Of a stretch of DNA of 11,671 nucleotides, positions 1 to 6,449 are shown piece after piece; position 1 is the stretch's first letter; every line of letters starts with the position of its first letter. This DNA comes from Silvanigrellaceae bacterium (GTDB taxonomy: Bacteria > Bdellovibrionota > Oligoflexia > Silvanigrellales > Silvanigrellaceae). A program made the translations under genes and the position numbers. The DNA is taken from the NCBI GenBank assembly GCA_947475135.1, contig CANJMU010000003.1, positions 1 to 11,671 on the forward strand, given 5' to 3'. The notes below the pieces were generated by a model. The model saw nothing but the letters and a program-made list of their open reading frames with translations, was not told the origin of the DNA and searched no databases.

Positions 1-261
1 ATTCGGGCCTATGCAGCAAATATGACGAGATTTCTCGGGGGTCGCCTTATCGAAGAATGCGAAGAGAGTTTAAAGAATAACCCGGATTGTTCTCAACCAT
101 TTGCAAACTTTATGAAAGAACATGTCGTTTCTCTGCCAGAAAGAACTCTTTGTGACGTGATGGCCCATTTCCAATATGTGACTGTGGAAAACAATAACGA
201 AAGGCTTGATCAGATAAAAGCTGCATTGATGGACAACTGGAAGAAGAGATCAGAGGTCTAA
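1..261 (+). CDS. Unrecognised protein, C-terminal part (gene enters from left edge)
   Basis: The reading frame is open from base 1 to the TAA at 259-261 and gives 86 residues before the stop. An ATG occurs at 22, but no Shine-Dalgarno sequence precedes it and the frame continues upstream, so this is most likely the end of a longer gene. The visible part is soluble, charged and probably helical. It has three cysteines and no membrane segment or signal peptide. I do not recognise a family and assign no function. Its stop overlaps the stop of the convergent pldA gene by 4 bases, so there is no room for a separate terminator between them. Confidence 0.55.
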   Translation: MRAYAANMTRFLGGRLIEECEESLKNNPDCSQPFANFMKEHVVSLPERTLCDVMAHFQYVTVENNNERLDQIKAALMDNWKKRSEV

Positions 262-1238
262 AGATAATTGCTAAACGAAACTCCTATCCCCATGCCCTGT
301 GTTCTGTGATTGTATTCCACCAAACTCTGCCCATATCCATTGATGTATTGTGCATATAAATTCACTTGTTCATTCATGGGATAGGTCGCCGTAAAACCAA
401 AATTTCCTTTTTGCAAACCGCTTTCAATATTTTGCAAAGACACACTGAGTGTGAGGTCTTTCATTTTATAGGCAACAACAATATTTTCATGACCGAGATA
501 ATCCGTGATATCGGGGTTGTGTAAATTTGCAGATTCCGCTTTAAAAATCAGAAACCAAAAGTCTCCTTGGACAAAAAAATGTTCGCTGGAAAACTGAACC
601 GTTGAAATGACCCGGTTCCAACTTCTTTCCAAGGGTTCGCCTTTTCCGTTGGATTGGTGATCAACCGCCAACTCCCACAACCAATTTCTATAAAAATGAT
701 ATTTAAAAAACATTGTCGCTTCTGCATCTGTTTCACGGAAATATTGGGATTCCACAAGAGTTTGCCAATACACCATTTCGGTGAAAGCGACGTCTAGGGA
801 CATATCTTCATTCCCAAATAAACTTTTATAGACAGGAACAGTGACACTCACCTGCCCTTTGCTTTCTAGGCTAATGACCTTTTGGTTATTTGGCGTGTGA
901 ACGTCTTGAGCATCATTATTATAGGCTTCGTTATATGGGGATGACGTGTAGTAAAGCGGCAACATATAATTTGGTTTGTACCAGGAAAAAAAACCAGGAA
1001 TTTTATTTATTTTTTTTTGTTCTTGAATTCTGCTTTCTAATTTTGATTTTTCGTCAGGTGTGATTTCTTCTAAGCCGTCTAAAATTTTAGTTTTGAAACT
1101 TTCTGGCGGAGTTTCGGTGTTGATTGCACATTTAAAATCTTGGGGAAATATTTTTTCGGAATAATTTTCAATGGAAAAAGCAGAATAAAAAGGAAGAGAA
1201 AAACAGGAAAGAAAAAATAACTTTTGAGTTTGATTCAT
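258..1238 (-). CDS. pldA: Outer membrane phospholipase A (OMPLA/PldA)
   Basis: This is a 326-residue outer-membrane beta-barrel phospholipase. The family hydrolyses acyl chains of phospholipids that reach the outer leaflet, acting as a Ca-dependent dimer. Residues 1-22 form a signal peptide (basic start, hydrophobic core, SAFS before Ile23). The catalytic block HQSNGKGEPLERSWNR carries His194, Ser196 and Asn208 with the same spacing as His142, Ser144 and Asn156 of E. coli OMPLA. Two further E. coli-like landmarks are NPDITDYLGH near 241-250 and the GYGQSLVEYNHR strand near 301-312. It is longer than E. coli PldA (289), mostly through an N-terminal stretch of about 60 residues before the first strand. 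A TTG five codons upstream could extend the frame, but the ATG at 1238 puts the signal peptide at the very N-terminus. A putative own promoter lies upstream, after the tRNA gene. Confidence 0.93.
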   Translation of the reverse strand: MNQTQKLFFLSCFSLPFYSAFSIENYSEKIFPQDFKCAINTETPPESFKTKILDGLEEITPDEKSKLESRIQEQKKINKIPGFFSWYKPNYMLPLYYTSSPYNEAYNNDAQDVHTPNNQKVISLESKGQVSVTVPVYKSLFGNEDMSLDVAFTEMVYWQTLVESQYFRETDAEATMFFKYHFYRNWLWELAVDHQSNGKGEPLERSWNRVISTVQFSSEHFFVQGDFWFLIFKAESANLHNPDITDYLGHENIVVAYKMKDLTLSVSLQNIESGLQKGNFGFTATYPMNEQVNLYAQYINGYGQSLVEYNHRTQGMGIGVSFSNYL

Positions 1239-1293
1239 AAAAAGTGACCCCAATCATGAATTTAATTTTTTGAATTCAATAAAAATCAAAAGA

Positions 1294-1322
1294 ATTATCT
1301 TTCATTAAAAATAAAAACACAA
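1294..1322 (-). promoter_or_regulatory. Putative sigma70-type promoter of pldA
   Basis: On the minus strand, TTGTGT (1317-1322) lies 17 bases before GATAAT (1294-1299, five of six matches to the -10 consensus). Transcription would begin around 1287, about 50 bases before the pldA ATG. The -35 match is only partial and the region is very AT-rich, so a chance match is possible. Confidence 0.4.
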
Positions 1323-1377
1323 GTGAACTTATTGAATTGAATGAATGATTTAAAATGAAAATTGGAAATGATAAAAT

Positions 1378-1454
1378 TGGAGCGGGAAAAGGGACTCGAA
1401 CCCTCGACCCTCGCCATGGCAAGGCGATGCTCTAGCCAACTGAGCTATTCCCGC
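1378..1454 (-). tRNA. tRNA-Gly (anticodon GCC), CCA encoded
   Basis: A full cloverleaf is readable on the minus strand. The acceptor GCGGGAA pairs with TTCCCGC, and the D arm contains AGCTCAGTTGG. The anticodon stem TCGCC/GGCGA closes the 7-base loop TTGCCAT, which gives anticodon GCC. The T arm GAGGG-TTCGAGT-CCCTT has one G-U pair. The discriminator base is T, as is usual for bacterial tRNA-Gly, and CCA is encoded at 1380-1378. It lies 40 bases beyond the sppA stop and has its own strong promoter. No flanking direct repeat or integrase suggests its use as an integration site here. Confidence 0.96.
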
Positions 1455-1470
1455 ATAAGGTCCTGAAATG

Positions 1471-1498
1471 AATATATGAAAAGCGGTAGAACTGTCAA
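1471..1498 (-). promoter_or_regulatory. Promoter of the tRNA-Gly gene
   Basis: On the minus strand a perfect TTGACA (1493-1498) is followed after 16 bases by TATATT (1471-1476). This predicts a start near 1464, about 10 bases before the mature tRNA. The -35 box overlaps the last codon and stop of sppA, so the tRNA need not depend on transcription from the upstream genes. Confidence 0.7.
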
Positions 1499-2460
1499 TA
1501 GAAATTTTTAAAATTCAGGGTTTCTTTCACACCTTGCGAGATTCCATCGCTCATTCCTTTCATGATTTTTTGTGAAAAAAATTCACCAAAGGGCTTTGTT
1601 TCATCAAAATAAAAAACATTTGTATCGGCTGTTGTTTTAGAAAGTGTCCGCAATTCATCGAGTGCGACTTCCCGTGTTCCAATAGAGTCTATCAATTTTA
1701 ATTCTAACGCTTTTGGCGCAAGAATGACTCGTCCATCGGACATGAATTTTAATGTAGTTTCATCAATTTTTCTGGCTTTTTTGACATCATTGACAAATTC
1801 TTTGCGGGTTTCTTCAATCAATTCTTGTAAATATTTTTTGTCATTTTCGTTCATGGGGCGCATGGGTGAACCGGCATCTTTTAAAGCGCCAGTTTTTAAG
1901 GTAACAGGATTTAATTTAAGAAATTCTATTAATTTATTGGCTTCCATTCCTTGCATAATAACACCAATGCTACCAATAAGGCTGCCACGATTAGCAACAA
2001 TTTTTGTAGAATTAATACTGGAGTAGAATGCGCCACTGGCATCTAAAGATCGAATGTAAGCAACAACGGGTTTTTTGGCGCGGACTTTTGTGACTTCATC
2101 ATAAATTTCTTGGCTTGGGACAACGGCACCACCTGGGCTATCAATTTCAAATAAAATTCCTGCGGATTTTTTGTCGGATAAAGCAGTTTCAAATTTATCA
2201 ATAATTTCTTCGGCAACTTTGTCATTAATTTCTGAGTTCAATTTAATTCCTGCAAAATATTTTCCTGTTCCTTCATAGGTCGAATATTCGAATCGGGGAT
2301 TATTTTGTGAACCAGAAAAAATATTTTTTGGATTGTTGTGAAATCCGGAAACTAAGGAAAAAACAAGAAAGATAAAGCCACCAACAAGAAGTGTTGTGAA
2401 AATTCCTATGGCAGCGAATCCGAATGTAAAAAATTTAAAAAGTTTTTCTTTGATTGTCAT
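1495..2460 (-). CDS. sppA: Signal peptide peptidase SppA-type serine protease (S49 family)
   Basis: This 321-residue, membrane-anchored S49 protease belongs to the short (36K) SppA type, which degrades leftover signal peptides in the membrane. One transmembrane helix spans about residues 12-38, and the protease domain faces the periplasm. A Ser/Lys dyad is visible: Ser142 in DASGAFY and Lys194 in GALKDAGSP. They are 52 residues apart, the same spacing as Ser147 and Lys199 of Bacillus subtilis SppA. Other family landmarks are FEIDSPGG (104-111), GSIGVIMQ (163-170) and DGRV before the C-terminal region. The ATG at 2460 is preceded by AAAGGAAA at good spacing. The gene lies 29 bases downstream of the synthetase-like gene and probably shares its transcript. 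Confidence 0.92.
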   Translation of the reverse strand: MTIKEKLFKFFTFGFAAIGIFTTLLVGGFIFLVFSLVSGFHNNPKNIFSGSQNNPRFEYSTYEGTGKYFAGIKLNSEINDKVAEEIIDKFETALSDKKSAGILFEIDSPGGAVVPSQEIYDEVTKVRAKKPVVAYIRSLDASGAFYSSINSTKIVANRGSLIGSIGVIMQGMEANKLIEFLKLNPVTLKTGALKDAGSPMRPMNENDKKYLQELIEETRKEFVNDVKKARKIDETTLKFMSDGRVILAPKALELKLIDSIGTREVALDELRTLSKTTADTNVFYFDETKPFGEFFSQKIMKGMSDGISQGVKETLNFKNFY

Positions 2461-2489
2461 GAATATTTCCTTTCAAGAAGCTTCGTGTA

Positions 2490-4247
2490 TTAATGATTTC
2501 CATAAATTTCTTTAATTTCGTGAGTTCTATTTTCATAAATTTTAAGCCGGTTGATTTCACCATTAGATAATTTTTCCCCATCAAATTCACTGAATGGCTT
2601 TTCTAAAATAGTGAATTTTTTTAAGGTTACATTGCGAGGTAGATTTTCATTAATTTTACTAATTAATGCCTGTATTTTATTTTTAACTTCCGATGGATTG
2701 GTTTTAAATTCCGAATTGATTTCGGATGACAAAACAATCAGTGCGGACAAATAAGGTAACTTATCTCCAAGGACGCAAGCGTCTGAAATTAATTCTTCAT
2801 TTTTTAAGAGTTGTTCAAGCCGCACGGGGGAAACAACGGCACCGCCCGTGGTGACAAACAAATGTTTTTTTCGGCCTGTGATCATAAATCCAAGTGGAGT
2901 CATCTGTACCACATCTCCTGTTGCATGCCACAATTCAAATTCATCAAAATTACGATTTGAAATGCGATATTCTAAAATAGAATGCTCACCTAAACGAAAG
3001 TTGACATGGGGAAGGGCAGAACCAATGGAATGAAAATGAGGGGCCGAATAAGAGTTGCTCGATAACATACCTGCACTATGTGTTGTGCCAAAAGTTTCAA
3101 TGACAGGAATGCCAAGTTGTTCAAGTTGCTTCACATGAATTTCGCTAGCAGGCGCCAGGCCGTGCACGATAAAACGTAAATCTTCCACAGCATTTTTAAT
3201 AGATTCGTCACCCGTAAGGTAACGCGAAGACTTACGCACGGTTTTTTTAAGGACATCAAAAATCTCTTCCGGTAGTTTCATTGCTTTTGAAGTAAACAGG
3301 ACGCTTTGAAGTTTTTCGATATGATGAGCAAGTTTCATCTTTGTTTTTGAGGAGGATTTTTTGATGGTGTCACTGACAAAATGACAAACGGTATTGAGTT
3401 CTTGCGGGGATGCAAAAATATAAGTTGGTTTTAAAATCCGAAGATTTGTTTCGTAATCTGTTTGTAAATCAGGAAAACCAACAATTCCATTTTTAATGAG
3501 TGCGCAAAAAAAACTGAGGAATGCAAAAGGATGGGTTGGTTTCATCAATTCCATACTTTTTAAAATAAAACTTTTAGGAATTTCAGAATGAATCAGAAAA
3601 TTATTTGCAACAACAATAAATGCATCTAAAGGTAAGTATTGTGGCACGTAAAATCCGTCATGTCCGAAGGAAATAAATTCAAATTTTCCACAATTTATTT
3701 TTTGAGAAATCTCTTCTTGAGATCGAAAATTGCGAAATTGAGTGAGAATATTTGGCTCAGGAAATGAGGATTCTGTTGTCCATTGGGGGGCTGAAATGTT
3801 GTAAACAGGAAGTCCCAATTCTTTGTACATGGAACTATTGTCATCGAGTTCTACAGCAATGCCAACGCAATTGAAATATTCTTTGCACCAGAGGAGATCT
3901 TTTTGGGACATTTGATGTGGAGCGCACATGACATTCAATCCAGAGAGCAAAGCGCCAAAGAGAGCAACATAGGAATGATAAGTATTTTGTGCAAAAAATA
4001 ATAAATTACTTTTATTTTTATTTTTTAAAGACAATTCTTTTTTTAATTCATTCCAATATTCACAACTTTTTCCTAAATGGGACACAAAACATTTTCCCGA
4101 TATTTGGTGCCAGCCGCCTTTAGAATAAAATCGAAGAATTGTCGTTTGATTTTTAAAAGATAACTTTAATAATAAATCTAAAAAAAGTTCAACTCCTTCG
4201 AAAGGATTTTTTAATTTTGATAGGGGGGTGTTTTGGGCTTCGGTCAT
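2490..4247 (-). CDS. Degenerate ANL-superfamily (long-chain acyl-CoA synthetase-like) protein
   Basis: This 585-residue protein has the layout of long-chain acyl-CoA synthetases (AMP-forming, usually about 600 residues). Recognisable landmarks are the GLAPASEIHVKQLEQLGIP stretch (363-381), the A5 region ETFGTTHSAG (384-393), the A7 motif ATGD (442-445) and the A8 hinge TGRKKHLFVTTGG (457-469). Key catalytic elements look altered. The Ser/Thr/Gly-rich ATP loop (A3) is replaced by EFISFGHDGFYVPQ around 190-203. The conserved Glu of A5 (YGxTE) is His390. The A10 catalytic Lys aligns with Glu564 in LSNGEINR. It may therefore not adenylate fatty acids by the usual route, and could be a pseudoenzyme, a regulator or a divergent ligase. 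Its ATG overlaps the stop of the phosphoesterase gene (ATGA). No transmembrane segment or signal peptide is apparent. Superfamily membership is secure; the activity is not. Confidence 0.8.
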   Translation of the reverse strand: MTEAQNTPLSKLKNPFEGVELFLDLLLKLSFKNQTTILRFYSKGGWHQISGKCFVSHLGKSCEYWNELKKELSLKNKNKSNLLFFAQNTYHSYVALFGALLSGLNVMCAPHQMSQKDLLWCKEYFNCVGIAVELDDNSSMYKELGLPVYNISAPQWTTESSFPEPNILTQFRNFRSQEEISQKINCGKFEFISFGHDGFYVPQYLPLDAFIVVANNFLIHSEIPKSFILKSMELMKPTHPFAFLSFFCALIKNGIVGFPDLQTDYETNLRILKPTYIFASPQELNTVCHFVSDTIKKSSSKTKMKLAHHIEKLQSVLFTSKAMKLPEEIFDVLKKTVRKSSRYLTGDESIKNAVEDLRFIVHGLAPASEIHVKQLEQLGIPVIETFGTTHSAGMLSSNSYSAPHFHSIGSALPHVNFRLGEHSILEYRISNRNFDEFELWHATGDVVQMTPLGFMITGRKKHLFVTTGGAVVSPVRLEQLLKNEELISDACVLGDKLPYLSALIVLSSEINSEFKTNPSEVKNKIQALISKINENLPRNVTLKKFTILEKPFSEFDGEKLSNGEINRLKIYENRTHEIKEIYGNH

Positions 4248-5152
4248 TTTTTATCATCCCCAAAAATTTCATCTTTCTCGAAAATATTTTTTATAAGAAT
4301 AAGATTTTTTTTCATATCAAAGTATTTTCTTTTTGCACGAACTTGAACGGCAAGATCAATTTCAGGAAAATATCCTGTTAAACTGTTTCCATATGTACAC
4401 CCAGTATCAATACCAACGCAAATGGGACGACCATCGGGAAGTGTTTTTCGGAACAATCCTTGCTTTGCGTCGTGGCCAAAAACAATCAATTCAGGTCCTG
4501 TATGCAATTCATGCCATCTCATCCGATCCGGAGTGCTGCTTGTGTGGTGCGGCTTTTGAAATTCGGTTCTAGAATGGGAGGGGACGACAACTAATCTTTT
4601 TTCATTGTCCTTTTCTTCAAACTTAACGTAACGGGCAGTTAACAACATGCGTTCCGTTGTTCCAAGCAGTCCTCGAGTTGGATCAATTCCTGCATGAACA
4701 ATCACTAAAGGATACTCTTTTTCTTTGTTGTTTTTATTTTGAGGAGTGATTTTTGTGATAACCGCATGCGGCATTTGAGCCAACAATCGAAAAATTGCCT
4801 TTTTATGATAACGAATTAAATTCAATGTTTGTTGGCTGTGGATTGCAAAAGATTCCATTGGTTTTTTCTGAGATTGTAAAATAATGGACCACAAAGCCCA
4901 ATCATGATTTCCTTTGATGCAAATGGCATTGTGATCGATGATTTGTTCGTAAACACCAACTGGGTCTGGACCTTTTGTGAAAAGGTCACCGACAAGAACA
5001 AGTTGAAATTGACTGATTTGTTTTTTTGCGATTAAAATTAATTCGTGAAGTTCTTTGGAACAGCCATGAACATCTCCAACGATAAACAATGGCAATCTTT
5101 GGCCTGTGGGAGGGAGCTCTTTGATAATAAGTTTTGAACTACTATCTTGCAC
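4244..5152 (-). CDS. PPP-family metallophosphoesterase (ApaH/serine-threonine phosphatase-like)
   Basis: This 302-residue protein is a calcineurin-type metallophosphoesterase with the ordered motifs GDVHG (26-30), GDLFTKGP (55-62), GNHD (81-84), HAG (153-155), FGHD (225-228) and the C-terminal GIDTGCTYG (247-255). These supply the two-metal centre. The family includes diadenosine tetraphosphatase and protein phosphatases, and the substrate cannot be told from sequence. The usual GDxxDRG reads GDLFTKG, with Thr for Asp and Lys for the phosphate-binding Arg, which is a variation within the superfamily. The start is GTG at 5152, six bases after AGAGG. No plausible ATG lies upstream in frame close by. 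It overlaps the next gene by four bases, implying coupled translation with the synthetase-like protein. The C-terminus (about 272-302) is a lysine-rich tail. Confidence 0.85.
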   Translation of the reverse strand: MQDSSSKLIIKELPPTGQRLPLFIVGDVHGCSKELHELILIAKKQISQFQLVLVGDLFTKGPDPVGVYEQIIDHNAICIKGNHDWALWSIILQSQKKPMESFAIHSQQTLNLIRYHKKAIFRLLAQMPHAVITKITPQNKNNKEKEYPLVIVHAGIDPTRGLLGTTERMLLTARYVKFEEKDNEKRLVVVPSHSRTEFQKPHHTSSTPDRMRWHELHTGPELIVFGHDAKQGLFRKTLPDGRPICVGIDTGCTYGNSLTGYFPEIDLAVQVRAKRKYFDMKKNLILIKNIFEKDEIFGDDKK

Positions 5153-5158
5153 AGGAAA

Positions 5159-5203
5159 CCTCTTCTAAAAAGAGTGTCTGGTTTTGAATATAAATTTCAC
5201 TCT
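5159..5203 (-). promoter_or_regulatory. Leader with two overlapping hairpins before the phosphoesterase gene
   Basis: Reading the minus strand, AGAGTG (5198-5203) can pair with CACTCT (5171-5176) around a 21-base loop. A short T run follows, as in a weak intrinsic terminator after the dehydrogenase gene. Alternatively CTCTT (5170-5174) can pair with AAGAG (5160-5164), which would mask the Shine-Dalgarno AGAAGAGG of the phosphoesterase. The two structures share four bases and exclude each other. The pairings are seen directly; a regulatory role is inference, and the stems are short. Confidence 0.3.
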
Positions 5204-5257
5204 AGAAATTTTAGGCGGGTTGAGAGTAGTTATCAACATCATAAAAACGATAAGGAA

Positions 5258-6409
5258 TTATTTGCCACTTTTTCTTAAAAACTCTTTGACGATGATTCCC
5301 CGTAGGATTTCGCTTGTGCCACCACCAATTTCCAAAAGCTTGGCATCACGCATAAAACGTTCCACGCTAAACTCACGAATATAGCCATATCCACCTAACA
5401 CCTGAATGGCGTCTAGCGCAACTTTTGTGGCCATTTCTGAAGCAAAGACTTTGGCTGCAGCGGCTTCTTGATTGGCACGACGACCCTCTTCTAAAACCTG
5501 TGCGGCCTCGTAGATTAAGGCGCGTGCGGCTCGATATTGAATGTACATATTTGCAATTTTTTCGCTCACGGCCTGAAAATGAATAATGCTTTGGCCAAAC
5601 TGAATGCGCTCTTGGGCATATTTCAAGGACTGATCTAAGCAAGCCCTAGCGATTCCTAAAGACATTGCGCCCAAGGCAAGGCGTTCAATGTCTAAGTTTT
5701 TCATCATGTGTTTGACGCTTTGGCCTTCTTCGCCAACTAAGTTTTCTAAGGGGACCAAACAATCTTGAAAAATGAGTTCCCCTGTCGGGCTTGCGCGCAT
5801 GCCCATTTTGGACAATTTTTTTCCCACAGAAAATCCATGAAAAGAACGTTCGACAATAAAGGTTGAAATTTGGCCGCGCTCTTCCCCGGTCCGCGCGTAA
5901 ACTAAAAATGTTTCACCAATCGGGCCATTAGTAATAAACATTTTCGTTCCATTCAGGACATAATAATCCCCTTTTTTGACTGCTTTGGTTGTCATTCCTA
6001 AGGCGTCCGAACCGACGGAAGGTTCGGTCATTGCCATACCACAGACAGATTCTCCTGAAATTGCCGGTGGCAAGAATTTTAATTTTTGTTCTTCGGACCC
6101 ATTCATAAATAAGTTGTGAACAAACAGAATGGAGTGGGCCAGGTAACTAAGACAAGACCCGGGGCAAGCATAACTAAGTTCTTCCATGACGGCGACAACG
6201 GCAAGGGCACCAAGGCTTGCTCCGCCATATTGTTCATCGCAGGTCAACCCTAAAATTCCAAGCTCAGCAAATTTTTTAAAAATGCGGGGGGCCAGTCTTT
6301 CTTCCCGATCCAATTCTTCGGCATAGGGGGCCAATTCTTTGCTTGCAAAAGCTCGTACCGTCTGAATCACTTCACGAATTTCTTGTGCAGAACTATGATA
6401 ATTTGACAT
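5258..6409 (-). CDS. liuA: Acyl-CoA dehydrogenase, isovaleryl-CoA dehydrogenase type
   Basis: This 383-residue FAD-dependent acyl-CoA dehydrogenase has the usual family length and domains: an N-terminal helical domain, a middle beta domain with CGMAMTEPSVGSD (123-135), and a C-terminal helical domain with QERIQFGQ (266-273) and VLGGYGY (337-343). The choice of subclass rests on the catalytic base. The Glu found in EGTS of short- and medium-chain enzymes is Gly363 here (EIGGGTSEI). A Glu sits instead at the helix-G position, Glu242 in LDIERLALG, as in isovaleryl-CoA dehydrogenase. The expected reaction is isovaleryl-CoA to 3-methylcrotonyl-CoA in leucine breakdown, with electrons passing to ETF. 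It starts 40 bases after the stop of the carboxylase alpha gene, with AAAGGAAAG upstream of ATG. Another branched-chain or glutaryl-like substrate is possible. Confidence 0.85.
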   Translation of the reverse strand: MSNYHSSAQEIREVIQTVRAFASKELAPYAEELDREERLAPRIFKKFAELGILGLTCDEQYGGASLGALAVVAVMEELSYACPGSCLSYLAHSILFVHNLFMNGSEEQKLKFLPPAISGESVCGMAMTEPSVGSDALGMTTKAVKKGDYYVLNGTKMFITNGPIGETFLVYARTGEERGQISTFIVERSFHGFSVGKKLSKMGMRASPTGELIFQDCLVPLENLVGEEGQSVKHMMKNLDIERLALGAMSLGIARACLDQSLKYAQERIQFGQSIIHFQAVSEKIANMYIQYRAARALIYEAAQVLEEGRRANQEAAAAKVFASEMATKVALDAIQVLGGYGYIREFSVERFMRDAKLLEIGGGTSEILRGIIVKEFLRKSGK

Positions 6410-6449
6410 TTTGATACTTTCCTTTTTTGTTACCTGAGTAAATAAAATC

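Noticed and set aside
1378..1454. tRNA-Gly as an attachment site of a mobile element
   Set aside because: The flanking genes sppA and pldA are ordinary. No integrase or direct repeat of the tRNA 3' end is visible.
1724..2026. A 100-codon plus-strand frame opposite sppA
   Set aside because: It is antisense to the SppA catalytic region and has no ribosome binding site or family features.
5373..5642. An 89-codon minus-strand frame inside the acyl-CoA dehydrogenase gene
   Set aside because: It is a shifted frame of a well-conserved enzyme. Its Arg/Ser-rich product looks like an out-of-frame translation.
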